Source: Pythium myriotylum (taxonomy: Eukaryota; Oomycota; Peronosporomycetes; Pythiales; Pythiaceae). Taken from it: 64,000 nt of DNA. Location of the stretch: positions 2,294,001 through 2,358,000 of the forward strand of contig JALJCQ010000015.1 in NCBI GenBank assembly GCA_023091665.1. The letters are read 5' to 3'. A model generated the notes under the pieces. It was not told the origin of the DNA and did not search any database. It saw only the letters and a list, made by a program, of their open reading frames with translations. Position numbers and translations under genes: made by a program. This document shows positions 10,196 to 21,499 of the stretch, piece after piece. Position 1 is the first letter of the stretch; the number at the start of each line of letters is the position of its first letter.

Positions 10196-11990
10196 TTATA
10201 TGGTGAACGTTTTTGTGAACTCGAGAAGCCATGAATCAATGCGCACGGAGGGCGAAGAGAATTTAGCGCTCACGGCCCACGAGCCCAACGCACCGCCCGT
10301 AGCCTCGCTCAGGTTCGCGACAAACTGGTCACGGAACTGCATCTGCTCGACACCGTCCTTGAGCCACCTCACGGTATACTTCTCCTGAGCTGCGAGCTCT
10401 GGGAACTTGAGCTTGAACGGGTCCGAGTCGCTGCGTCGCTGCGCAATCGGGAGCGTTGTGACTGTCGCGACGTTTGTCGACGCATCAACAGTTACGTTTT
10501 CAATATGCCAAGCGCGGGAGAAGAACTTGATCCACAGATTCTCTTGGCACACCGGGCAGAACTTGGTCGATTCCATGTTGCGCATGAGGCAGCGATCGTT
10601 GGTGGGGCGATATGACTTCTCGTTCTTTGCGCTCCACGTTGGGTACGCCCCGACGTAGTCCGGGTTATCCAACACAAATGTGGATTCGTCGCCAAACTCA
10701 CTCAGCTCGAACGAGCAAAGCTGCTGAATGATCGTGTCGTTGAACGGACCACTGCCTGTGACCACGATCTCATGCGGACCAGCCGACAACCCATCCGTAA
10801 GGTTCCGATACGTGTAAAACGAGCGGTCCTTGATACCCTTCGATCTCCACGGAAGCGGTTCGCCATCGAGCGTGATGTTGATCGATGAGTCCTGGTCCGC
10901 GCCCGAGATCGTGAAGAGAGCCTGCCAGCGTGAATATTTCCCACTGGACGTGAACGGAATCTTGCACGGGCCATTCTTGAAGTCACGCTCTGTAATCTTT
11001 CCGTACGTCAACGTCGACGTTTCCTCGCGGATGTTGTTCGGGTTGGTGAGCCACTCCTTCCAACCAATGCTTGAGAGCGATGGCGCGTTGTTGGCGCCAG
11101 TGTACGATTGACCACCGTTGTATTCCTCACCCACGAGACCAAAGTTGTGGCCCATCTCGTGACGGAGCACCATCGTGCCGGACGTCGGGCTACGCGTCGA
11201 GATGATGTAATTTCCGCCAAGCCCTCCACAGAAGTCGTCGTTGCCGATCATTGACGGATAGTCACAAGCGTTTTTCCCAACGAGGCTGCAAACGCTTCGT
11301 GCCTCATCTCGCTTTGATGTGTACACTTCACGCAGCTCGGTGCCGTCACGGTAAAGCCCAAAGGCCGTGTCCTTCGGCACGCCATTGATACCGATTCCAG
11401 ACTCATTCGAGGGAACGAACACAGCCCAGATGTTGAAAAGCGGGAGATACTGCATGAACGTCTCGCCACTGAACATCTCGTCCGTGAGACGCTGGATATC
11501 GCTGAAGAACTTGTCTTCCTCCGAAGCCGTGTACCCATCGCCCATGAACACGACATCAACGCGGTTGCTGGGGTCACCAGAGTACACAATCTTCTTGATC
11601 GTGTGAGACAGTCTGGAGCGACCGCTTTGCTGGTCCCGCTGTGACAAGACCTCCAGGGCAACGCTCGGCGACGGCAGCCGCGACCGACTCTTCACTGGCG
11701 CCGAAGAGCTCGATCCAGACCTGGTCAGTGGAATCCGCAGGCAGCGACTTGAGCTCCTCGAGGTTGATGCGGTTTTGGCGCACCGTGCGTTGCTCAATGA
11801 TATCGGTCGGCTTCCTCACGAGGCGGTGGATCTGAGTCTCCGCGATGGGCTCGACGACCGTGCAGCGAGCGCCTGAACCAGCACGCTGATCCAAGAGGAC
11901 TTTGGTCGAGAAGGTCTTGGTGATCTCGTCAGCGGAGACGAGCGCCAGTAGTCCGCCGATGGCAAGGACGAGCGAAGATGGTGATAGCAT
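10196..11990 (-). pseudogene. Secreted M64-like zinc metalloprotease, copy 2, full length with a frameshift
   Basis: ATG at 11990 begins the same signal peptide as copy 1. The frame moves by one base at about 11595-11650, then runs uninterrupted for about 480 codons to TAA at 10196. The zinc motif HEMGHNFGLVGEEY lies at about base 11150. The C-terminal half, absent from copy 1, contains RCLMRNMESTKFCPVCQENL (paired cysteines), then FSRAWHIENVTVDAS and a beta-rich tail. Its N-terminal and upstream DNA is identical to copy 1, so the frameshift predates the duplication or conversion, is a shared assembly error, or hides a very short intron. Candidate GT-AG pairs there span only 7-16 nt, too short to be credible. 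Full length would be about 598 residues. Confidence 0.82.
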
Positions 11991-12517
11991 CGTGAGCGAG
12001 ACGAGGACTTGGTCTCTGTGTCGCGGTTTCCAGAATGGGAGATGACAGCACGCCACTGAAGTGCATCCTGTCCGCTCCATCCTCCAGTGCGGGTTGTGAC
12101 TGACCCTTGCCACCCGCCAGACGAGCGGCGCCTCCCTCCTCGAGTACGGGGTGGTGACTGACCTTGACACGGCGAATGATTAGACTGCTACTGGGCGGGT
12201 GAATCAACCGAGTGGATCAGTTTCCGTCTTCATTGCTGATACTGTACATCGTCACGTCGCGATGGCACTCACAGGGTTATCAGCAACGACCAACCACGGC
12301 AGTCCCATGGTGATTAGTCTCATGGTGAAAGTAATCCACAGATAATCTATGCAGGCCATGTTCACTAAGAGTGTCAAGCACGTCGAAGACACGGCGAAAG
12401 GCGGAACTTCGGGATGCCGTTGATAATCACGTGATAGTCATACGATAGTCCGGCGCACATGTCGTGTCTTCTAACCCGTGGGTGGAACCCAGATTGCCCT
12501 CCACCCAACCATGTGTG
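10860..12517. repeat. Identical duplicated tract, right copy
   Basis: Partner of 6471-8128. It includes the 5' part and upstream region of metalloprotease copy 2. Confidence 0.9.
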
Positions 12518-12680
12518 CGGGATGAAGTTTTGCGCGTTTGCGTGCCTTTCTCCTCATCTCCGACTCTTCTTCCTTTCTTTTTCCTCTCACCGCCATCAGA
12601 TGGGCGTTCATACCACCCGTGTGAGCTTCGACAAGTGTACTGTACCGTACTGAAGTGCAGCCGACAAACCGCGTCTCCAA

Positions 12681-12745
12681 CTGCTCCCACTCTTCCATAT
12701 TTTAATATGGAAGAGTGGGAGCAGAATGCTATTAAAATAGCATTC
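12681..12745. repeat. Two adjoining perfect hairpins
   Basis: 12681-12724: 21-bp arms with a 2-nt TT loop, beginning CTGCTCCCACTCTTCCA. 12724-12745: 10-bp arms GAATGCTATT/AATAGCATTC with an AA loop. The two share base 12724. The corresponding flank of metalloprotease copy 1 lacks them, so they arose after the duplication. Confidence 0.95.
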
Positions 12746-13172
12746 GGTGATCTATGTTTCCGAACGATTTCGCCTCTGGTGCCTCCACCACTTCCTATCC
12801 GTCCACATCGCACCAGTTCGCCTCGTGTAATGAGACCCCCGACTCCCACCCGTTTATCGAATGTGAAACCACACGCCAGCTATAACGTCGGGTTAAAGCG
12901 AGGATGCTGGGATCATGTCTTCGCATCTACCACTGTCATCGACTCGCCATTTTGTTGATAAGAGAAGTCTATTGAGTTCATGTCAAGTTGTGAATCCTAA
13001 AAGCTTTCCTGCTGCACTCTCGGTATACTAGTGCTCAACTGCAGCGCCAAGGAGGCTTAGCTACGGAGTGATGTCATTGTGTAGCAGAACCGTGATGTCA
13101 TCGACTCGCCATTGCCATCCTCAGACACGAGTATCACGCCACAGGTGGCGTGTGTGGACGGACACTATATCA

Positions 13173-13236
13173 TTTTCTACGCTCGCGGGCACCAGCCACT
13201 CTCGCTTTTCTACGCTCGCGGGCACCAGCCACTCAT
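13173..13236. repeat. Tandem repeat, 33-bp period, two copies
   Basis: A block starting TTTTCTACGCTCGCGGGCAC at 13173 repeats from 13206. Confidence 0.95.
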
Positions 13237-13345
13237 GTCTTCATCGATGTACATAGAGTGCGCCTTCCAGCGTCGTACATTCCTCAGGTTCTCCGACGAT
13301 GTCATCGTGCATCGTGGGAAGAGTTTCTTCACGTTGCCCACGTTA

Positions 13346-13720
13346 GGGCATCTCCACCGGTTGTGTCAAATTTTTGTGTCTTTACAGCTTTAGAACTGCG
13401 AAAAGGTTTGCGAGCCACATCGGTCCGACCAAATCTGGCTAAAAAGGTGTGGGATACGAGCATCCTCGTAGGACAAAACAGCTCTGCACCCAGGCTGCAA
13501 CACACCTCGTGGTGCGAAAGCTGCAGATTTGAGTATATATGCGCGAAAGGGCATGGGCGACCCGGCAAGTGAGACCTCGTCCACGACCCAAAATCCTCCC
13601 CGGGAAGTTTTGTTTTGTGAATTTCTTCCCTATTGTTCGGGTTTGGCACGACCGGTGGAGGCCGTTTTCTACCAAATCCAGTGCCAAATGTGCTTTTTGG
13701 CACACCGTTGGAGATGCTCT
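13346..13720. mobile_element. MITE of PIF/Harbinger (Tourist) type
   Basis: The left end reads GGGCATCTCCACCGGTTGTG, and the right end read inward on the minus strand is AGAGCATCTCCAACGGTGTG: imperfect terminal inverted repeats of about 18 bp. TTA lies directly outside both ends (13343-13345 and 13721-13723), the 3-bp duplication typical of PIF/Harbinger. The 375 bp have no transposase, so the element is non-autonomous. A TATATA stretch sits near the centre. The terminal motif GAGCATCTCCA is familiar from MITEs of this superfamily. ORFs across it are accidental. Confidence 0.72.
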
Positions 13721-14206
13721 TTAGATTCACCACCGTCGACCTCTTTCCTTCCTTCGAAAGCATCGGGTAGTTCACACGATAACTCTTTGTGACCACACAC
13801 GAGAACGCGTTCTCCTCTGCAGTGTGCAGACCAGAAGAGCCCCTGAAAAAAGTCTGTCGTGACTCCGGTCCGCCTCCGCTCCAAGAATCGATCGCGTTCG
13901 ATTATCGTACTTGAGCGAATTTTCTCCTGCTCGAGAGATGGATACCCCGCTTGGTTATATTTCCGCGACACACACTCTCGTCCGCCCACGCGAGTCCATG
14001 CCTACTCTCGTCCACTTACGCAAACCAAGTCATGCCTCCCGTCCACCTCACCGTCCACTCGCCGTCCGCTCTTCACCCACCGTAACTTACTAACCAACCA
14101 CCTTAAACTATCCTCCGGAGTGCGTCCCTTCACCTCGTCGCACATGGTCATCTCCCATCACGTCACATGCAGCTCCTGATGGCCATCGACAGCATTTTGG
14201 CCGCGC
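13721..14206. other. Intergenic, nothing recognised
   Basis: Pyrimidine-rich stretches around 13970-14080. No convincing coding frame or repeat. Confidence 0.45.
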
Positions 14207-15346
14207 CTTCCGAGCGTGGAGCGCGCGCAGCGGCTGATGGCCCAGGCGACGGCCCTGCGGCTCGAGCAGCGAGGGCTCGCGTGTCTGCGCGAGCCCTGGG
14301 GCAAGGCGACGACGGGGCAGCTGGGCAGCGACCAGTGAGAGCTCGCGGCGTGCCTAAAGACCATCGCAAGCGCGATGGACGAGTTCATGGAGAGAGAGGT
14401 GCGTTTGGTCCAGGCCAAGTCCAGGAAGCTCCAGCGCGTGATCGTCGAGCTCCATGACGAGAAGAGGAAGACGCGCGCCGTCGACGAGACGTTTGCGCGC
14501 ATGCGGTACGCGGTGGTTCGCGTTGGACTCGCGATCTAGAAAAAGAGGCAGAGAGTTGCATATTTTTGGGTGACCGGACAACGGTTGAACCGACGTTCTA
14601 CTGGCATGCACAAGGACCGCTTGTGTGCGCTCCACCGCCGCGCGCAACTGGAGGCGGCGTACGGCATCGTGAGAGATCTGGCGGAGACATTCCCATCGCT
14701 CCCGAGTGTGTTCGTGAAGATTCTTCGGTTCGCCGACGAGTTGCTCTACAACCTCCCTAGCGAATACTATTCGGCGGATCTTCGCAACGAGATCATCGAG
14801 GCGTTTCTCGATGCCGTCGACTTGGAGGACGTGAGCCAGTTCGACGCCGCGACGCGCTCGTTCGTGGAGCGGTTTGTCGTGATGGCCCAGGACTACCGCC
14901 AACTGCTCTTCACGACGGCGCTCATCACCGTGATGGAGGACTCGCGCTCATTCGCATATGAGAAAGCGCTGGTGCGTACGCGCCTGGTGCGCTAGGGGAA
15001 GGAGCAGTTCGTGCGTCTGTATGAGCCCTGTGTTCGCGCGGCGGTCGAGGCACTCCAGGTCACGGAAGCAGCGATCGCAAAGGCCGGCGGCTCTGCCTCA
15101 CCGGCTCTTGTGCCGCAGTGTGTCGTGACAAACGCGCGCGACGAGACGCAGCCCGCGGCGCTTGTCGTCCGCTCTGCATCGTACGTCACGAGCGCGTCGA
15201 GGATGAAGATGGTAGAGACCTTGTCGGATGCCAAGCGGGTCGTGAACACGATCATGCAGCGGCTCGTGCAGGTGGGTACGTGGAGACCGAAGTGCGTAGA
15301 CTCGACGGGCGAGCTGCTGGTAGCTGTCCCGAAGACGAACCACTAA
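14207..15346 (+). pseudogene. Unknown alpha-helical protein gene broken by three in-frame stops
   Basis: One frame (codons starting at positions congruent to 2 modulo 3) stays protein-like throughout and is cut only by TGA at 14336, TAG at 14537 and TAG at 14993. Segments include ALRLEQRGLACLREPWGKAT, MDEFMEREVRLVQAKSRKLQ, VRDLAETFPSLPSVFVKILR, FVERFVVMAQDYRQLLF and SYVTSASRMKMVETLSDAKR. The natural end is TAA at about 15346. A start is not clear: upstream coding character (MQLLMAIDSILAAP at 14167) is in another frame. The predicted protein, about 380 residues, is helical and charged, with no recognised domain. Three substitution stops in an otherwise open frame indicate decay rather than indel error. 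Confidence 0.55.
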
Positions 15347-15398
15347 AGACAAGGTCGTCTTGTCACGGTGGTGTTTCCCAGCAGCTTCTTGAAAAAAC

Positions 15399-15572
15399 AT
15401 GTTATTTTTGTGGATGTGGATGGTTTTGTGCGCGGAGCGAGACGCAGCGGCGGCTGTGCTGACTCAGTGCCGCTCGGTACTGGAGACGCAGAGCGAGGTC
15501 GACCAGAAGTACTTCTCAATTGAGATGCTGAGCATCTCGGTTGAGAGGATCACTGAGTGTACTGTAAGGTAG
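15399..15572 (+). other. Possible small ORF, perhaps a remnant of the preceding gene
   Basis: ATG at 15399 opens 57 codons ending TAG 15570-15572, with LTQCRSVLETQSEVDQKYF in the middle. It lies 52 bp after the previous pseudogene, in another frame. Weak evidence of coding. Confidence 0.25.
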
Positions 15573-16007
15573 TGCACTGTCACTTGCGGGCGTCAGCACG
15601 GAGCGTTGGGAATGAGTGTTGCCCCATAGACACGGCTGGTCGCAGCTCTTCGGTCGAGAACAAAAGGCGAGTCGGTGGCACACAGCAGCAACGTCGTGTG
15701 GCGTTCGTGGCGAAGTCGAGCCAAGTGGAGAGGTAACCGCGGTACTACCGTCGAAGCCTCGATCAAGTCGTCGTTGCAATTAAGCGCGGCAGCTTCGGCT
15801 AGCACGTGTCCTACGAGGTCTGACCGTCGTTGCGATGTGCGCGTCGTGTGCGTGTGTAGGTAGCGATTGATTGCATGTGTGTATGAGAGAGTACCACTAG
15901 TATTCTCTTCGTGAATTTCGAGTCGCTGGTGGTATTTGTATTTTAGGATACGCAAACGCAACCTGACATGGCACAACCAAGCTTTTCTGTTCGAAGTCGC
16001 CGATAGA

Positions 16008-18361
16008 TCATTCCCATCGAGAGAACCTTGGAACATAGCCTCGCGGTTCGATCGTTGCATGAACTCTACGCCACGTAGCTGCTCCGAAGCTGAAAATGTG
16101 GTTGACCAGTTCTGGCGTGAGCTCGCAGGCATCTTTGTTCGTCGTTGACCGATGGCGCAGTACGCTAAGCAGACCGAGCCGCGTCGGTGCGGGAAGTGAA
16201 ATATCGGGAACCATCTCTCCACCGAAGTTGTAGTCATCGATGTCCCATCCAATGTTGATATGCTGAGGTCGAGCGTAGAGGTGGAAGTGGGTAAGGTGCC
16301 TATTGGAGCACAAGAAAGGCTCGATGAGGTCATCGGTCGAGTGGCGGAAGGTACTGCTCCAGCCACGACCAACTCGAAGACGGCGCAGCGTGCGAACCAA
16401 TCGGTCCTCGCCGTCGCTTGAGAGACGAACCAAGAATTTCTCAAACGACGAAATCGGCACCTTGAGGTCGCGAAGGTCCAACGAGCCAATACGGCACTGA
16501 GGATTCTCGTCCCAGAATTGCGTGACCGGTTCCATCGATGGCAACGTAGCCCCACGCAGCCGAAAATCGATTAGCCGCGGACACAAAAGATCCACTTCAC
16601 CAAGGCAGAACTTGTCGAGATCATCGGCTTCCAACGCGAGTCCAGTCAGATTTGGCCCAGCAAGCTCAAGGAGGCTGGCGACGAATGCCTTGGTCGGTAT
16701 TGCCGCTGCTTCAACGCCAACAAACGACGGCTGCTTGTTTCCGACCACCAGGTTCTCCAATGCGCGAGGAGGAAGAGCGCGAGCCACCGCGCCGGGGTGA
16801 GAAGTAATGAAGGATCGATCGATACGACAGAAACCGAAACCAGGAATCAAGACATCCACCGAAGAACTGCACGGCTCGTCACGGACCACCACGGCTTGAT
16901 ACGAGAACGCAGAATGCACATCAGGGACCGCAGCGAGAAATCCAAGCGCAATTATTCGAGCCTCCTTCTCGACAGTCACCAGCTGTTGAAGCTCAGAAAC
17001 CAGGAAAGGGTCCTCGGCCAACTTAGAAGTCGAAACCCAAAGTCTGCCTAGCGGGTCTTCGCTATTCGCAATGAGATTTCCAGCACCGAGGCTCGAAGTA
17101 TCGAGCTTGAATGCATCTAGCCAGAGTGTCTTGACAGAATTTGTCGATGCGGCACTGAAGAACGAGTAGCCGATCCATTCCCAAATGCGAACTTGAGCGG
17201 CCTGATCGCTGCGGGTCGCCTCGTTCATCTCCATGCGCACTTCTGTCAGTGACTTCGTGGTTGCAACAGCTGATAAGAACGGCAACATCGTACTCTCGAA
17301 CGCGTAAACGCTCGGCACAACAAGCTTGTCGATGTGCGCATGAGCGCCGTTCGGTAGAGGGCGGTGGCCAAGCGCAGTGGACAAGAAGAGACCCCATCCA
17401 AGTCGAAGCTTGGCTTCGTCAACCGACTGGACAGCTCCTTCAGGAAGCGTGAGATGGTGAATGCGCACACCAGTCTCAATCAGCTTCCGAATGGTTCGAA
17501 GCACGTTCGGGTGCAGAGAAAACTCCCTCAGGTTCAGATCCACGCACTCAATGTGGAAGACTGGGCGCGAACGAATGTCACTGTCTGCTGGAGCTGCTCG
17601 CCACTCCGCCTCAATCTCCTGCAGCTTGACTATCGTCTGCGTGATCCCCGTCAAGATCTTGATCTGGTTGGGTAGTGAGGTCTCGTCCGGGGCAATCTTG
17701 AGCTTCATGGGAACAGGATCCATCACTTTCTCCTTCCAGTTCACGGGCGCCTCCTTCTTCTTCTTGAAGGTCTTGACCACTTCCAAGATCTGCGCCATGT
17801 GAGTCTTGTACACCTCGGTGCGGTAGTCGACGCCGAACGCTGTCTGCAGCAGTTGCCATTGGTAGCATGCCGGGTCCAGATCGAACGCGAAGAAGAACGA
17901 AAACTGTCGCGGGAGCTCCTCGACACCTGCAGCTTCATGAACGTCGGCACCTCGTAGTTGATCGCGCGGATGAACTCGCCGAGCCACGACTTGTACTCCA
18001 CGCGCGCCATCGCCGCCATGATGCGCACAGCCTCACCGATCGAGCGATATCGCGCGGCGCGTTGGGTTAGAGGCGCGCTCCGCTTGTCAAGGTCCCCGCT
18101 CTCGAGATACACATCCGTCCACCAGTCGTGGACCTCGCGGCCAACGCGCACAGGGTGGGTGTTGTCGCGGTCCGGGTCGCTGAAGTGGCAGCGGTCGCGT
18201 GTGCGTTGGAACCAGTCGCGCAGGAACTGCCATTTGGCGCGGAACCGCGGCGCCCAGAGCGGACGCTCGTGCGGGCCGTGGACAGTCTTGTACCAGTTGG
18301 CCTCGTCCCACTCGTGGTCGACGTCGCTGTCGTCGTGCACGTCGCCGCCGCAGTCGCTCAT
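16008..18361 (-). pseudogene. LRR-like oomycete family protein, copy A, one frameshift
   Basis: ATG at 18361 starts an acidic N-terminus, followed by WQFLRDWFQRTRDRC, HDWWTDVYLESGD and VEYKSWLGEFIRAINYEV. Near 17905-17930 the frame changes and the protein continues with LPRQFSFFFAFDLDPACYQW to TGA at 16008. Later landmarks are VDLNLREFSLHPNVLRTIRK, VLIPGFGFCRIDRSF, LRRLRVGRGWSSTF and a C-terminal VNHIFSFGAATWRRV. The leucine spacing (LDLRDLKV, LEADDLDKF) suggests irregular leucine-rich repeats. The same landmarks in the same order occur in copies B (18592-20990) and C (42327-44960). The function is unknown. The reconstructed length of about 780 residues matches copy C. Confidence 0.7.
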
Positions 18362-18591
18362 GGAGATGGATGATGGACAGGATCTCTAGTAGCTCCTCAC
18401 TACCGCACTTGAGTGACCGGTTCAAAAATGGATGGCTCGGTCCACCTTCGCTGTGAGGAATCGAAGCTGCGACCAAGAGCCCATGCGCACGCAGTAGCAC
18501 GTTTTCCACTCATCGATTGTTATTCTAAACCTCGGCAGCTCAATGGGAGTTCGATTCGTCGCTCTTCGTATCGTAGTAGTGGTGAAGGTCG

Positions 18592-20990
18592 TTAGTTCCA
18601 ACGCTGCACGTCTGGCTCCCAAACCGCGCAACGCCAGGTCGTATCAGCTGCGAAGTTGAATATGAGCGAGAGCACGTCCGTAGCAAGTTGGCTCTTTGGT
18701 GCTTTGCTTTGTCCCTTCTGATCCAACACGCTGAGGAAAGCGAATCGGCACTCGAGCGGTACCGGGTCGCCGGGCACAATCATCTCAGTGCCAGAATATT
18801 CGTCAACGCACACATAACTGCCCCCACCATCCTCGTCAACACGATCCTCGCCATCGTTGGCAACGTTGTCGCCGGTGTCGTTTACACCAAGAATCTCACC
18901 ACCCTCACTTTCGCTATCTTCTTCGTCAATGAAGATTCCATCGTCATCACTATCATCTTCGATATCTTGATCACGAAATGGTTCAAACACATGAATGTGC
19001 GAAAGATACTCGTTCGAATAGTACATTTGGCGCATGTGCTTCCCTGTCGCGGCCGTAAAGTGGCGACTCCATCCACCGCCCACGCGAAGACGCTGCAGCT
19101 TACGCTGCATTTCATGGTCACCTGAACGTGGAGTCAGCTTCTCGATAAACACGTGGAATGCTGCGATTGAAGTCACGCAATTCGAGCGAGGAGAGTCGAA
19201 AATTGGGACGTCGCTCATACTCGCTGACTATTGGTTCAAGTGATTGTAGCCTGGCTCCACGAATGCGCAGACTCTGGAGGCGTGGGAAGATCCGTAGCGC
19301 GTCTCGAATGCTCTCGTCGTTCAGTTCGCGAGATTCCAAAGCCAAAGACGTTAATGAAGTTCCGATAAGCTGAAGCAGCTGTGCGAGAAACTTGCGAGTG
19401 GGGACGGGACGCATAGACGAGTTCTTCAATACGAATGTCCCGAGGGGTTTCTTGATGGAATTCGTTGCACATGGATCAGCTGCCGGGGTCACAAACTCTT
19501 GCTCAACGCGACAAAATCCGAGACCAGGGATGTAGACATAACACGACAAGCTTTCAGGCTCCAATCGCAAGACATGGCCAGAGACTACTTCTCTGAGGCT
19601 GATGCTCGAGACAATTTCTCGAACTCCAATTTGGGTGACGCTGGCACCTTTTGCCACCAAAACTAACTGCCGCTGATGCTGAGGCAATGGCGTTGATGTT
19701 GTTGTCTGTTCAAAGAGAGCCCCGATGGCGTCGCTCTCCCGAGTAACCCGCTCCAGAGCTTCAAAAGACGCGCGAGTAAGTTTCATGCAGCCTACTTGGA
19801 CGGTGTCGACTGAGTTGCAGGGGTCTTTCCGGAATAAAGCATACCCAAGCCACGTCAATGCAATGCGGCAGCTTTCTTCAGGCTCTTCATCAAGTGAATA
19901 CAGTTCAATGTGAACTCTTTCCACTGTTTGTGTTGCACTCAATGCTGAACAAAACGAAACAAAGAATGGTGCAGAGGTATACACGCTCGGGAGTTGTATC
20001 GAATCGACTCGGACAAGAGAGCCGTTTGGGAGTGGACGATACCCACAAATTGTTGTGCACAACTCGGACCATGTTAGACGCAACGCACTGGGATCAGAAA
20101 TTTCGTGATCCTCTTTTTGCGGCAGCGCAAGTGACCTGACACGCACGCCAGTCTCGACTAACTCTCGAATGGCATCAAGGATGACTGGGTGGAGTGAAAG
20201 CGATCGTAGATTCAGCTCGATCGACTCAACGTGGAAGTGCAATCGATCACCTGAAACGTCTCCCCCCGAAAATTCTTGCTCCGTGGACAACAGCTCCTTC
20301 ACCGTCTGAATGATGCCGCGGAGTTTGTTCAATTCTCCATCGAGCTTTCCTGAGCCACACGGTTCGATAACGATCCTCATGGGGATTGGCGCAAACAAGT
20401 CCGCTGGCAAGCGTTTCCCGTCAACTTCAGCGAGCTCACAGATTTTTGTGAGGTTAGCTTTGTACTCGTCCGTGAACTCATTCGGTGCGAGTAAGTTCTC
20501 AAGAAGGTCCCACTGGTAGTAGAGTGTCTTGAGAGAGTTGTTGAAGAAAAAGCAGAAGTTGCGCTGGAGCTTAGGTAGTGTCATCATCTCGATGAACTTG
20601 GGCGCCTTGAACTCCGTCTTGCGGATGAATTTGCCGATCCACGACTTGTAGTCGACGCGCGAGAGCACTGTCATGAGTCGCACGGCTTCGCCAACAGACC
20701 GGAGCTTGGTCGCTCGCTCCTCGTGGGTCACCGTACGATATCGCCGAGCGCCCAGATATCCCGAGGTCGATCCGTTCTCGACGAGCACGTCGATCCACCA
20801 GTCGTGCATCGCTCGGCCGATGCGCACGGCGTGCGTGTCCAAGGCGAGCCTCGTCGCTGAAACTACAGCGGCCACGCAGACGCTTGAAGGTCTCATCTAG
20901 GAACTTCCATTTCGGGTCCGTTCTCGGCGCGTAGACGATACGCCCGTCGCTGTGGGCTGTCCACGATGTGTCCGAGCCGCAGCCGTCCAT
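18592..20990 (-). pseudogene. LRR-like oomycete family protein, copy B, two frameshifts
   Basis: ATG at 20990 starts MDGCGSDTSW and KWKFLDETFKRLRGRCSF. At about 20838-20850 the frame changes into the long ORF with HDWWIDVLVENGS, VDYKSWIGKFIRKTEFKAPK, IELNLRSLSLHPVILDAIRE and YIPGLGFCRVEQEFV. At about 19150-19200 it changes again to the frame with LQRLRVGGGWSRHF. This copy has a C-terminal acidic insertion (IEDDSDDDGIFIDEEDSESE) absent from A and C, and ends LSLIFNFAADTTWRCAV. It is tandem with copy A, in the same orientation, 230 bp away. Function unknown. Confidence 0.7.
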
Positions 20991-21099
20991 GGCTCTTCGC
21001 GACAACTTGCATTCGGGCACAATGTACTGCTCCCTCGTAATAGTAGCATGTCACACCAACGCGGGAAGGCCTCGGAACTCGAAGTTCAGGTTTACAGTA

Positions 21100-21260
21100 A
21101 ATGAGACCTCAAAAATCGAAATCGGACTTAGGGTGGTTCCTAACCGGAAAAGTGCCTTACCATGGCACTTTCACCATCAGCTGATTGGTCAGAAGTTGTG
21201 TGGTTAGGGTTTCCGTGGTAGCGTGGTGAAAGCTCCTTGCCATGACAGTTCCGGTTTCCA
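21100..21260. repeat. Dispersed repeat, empty-site copy of the repeat at 37150-37771
   Basis: The segment holds AAAATCGAAATCGGACTTA joined directly to GGGTGGTTCCTAACC and then GTGCCTTACCATGG. At 37150-37726 the same two blocks occur on the opposite strand but are separated by 494 bp flanked by TTAA. The locus also has a partial inverted repeat (GGCACTTTCACCAT against GTGGTGAAAG). Its outer limits are not defined. Confidence 0.6.
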
Positions 21261-21363
21261 GGGTGCCAGAACGTAAATTACGGCTTTTGGATGTAAAATA
21301 CGAGCTGGTCACAATGAAGAAGTCACTCGGGCGCGACAGCAGCTCGGTTCCAACCCATTTCCA

Positions 21364-21485
21364 ACTGTGGCGCCTCGCGTTGCTCGGCACGGGATCTCTC
21401 AGCGACTGCACGCTGCTGCAATCCAAGTGTTACACTGTGAGCATGGTTAGTCAAGCACTTCCTCGCGTTAACCGAACATTCTTAT
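21364..21485 (+). repeat. Dispersed direct repeat, left copy (partner 22226-22352)
   Basis: The two copies start CTGTGGCGCCTCGCGTTGCT and run through CACGCTGCTGCAA and GGTTAGTCAAGCACTT to CCGAACATTCTT, with about 10 differences and a short insertion in the right copy. They lie 862 bp apart in direct orientation. Family not recognised. Confidence 0.85.
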
Positions 21486-21499
21486 ACGTCTGCTCCATA

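Larger units (their letters stand above)
12518..13345. other. Intergenic flank with hairpins and a tandem repeat
   Basis: No gene recognised. It is the diverged counterpart of the DNA right of 8128 and holds the two adjoining hairpins at 12681-12745 and the 33-bp tandem repeat at 13173. Confidence 0.5.
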
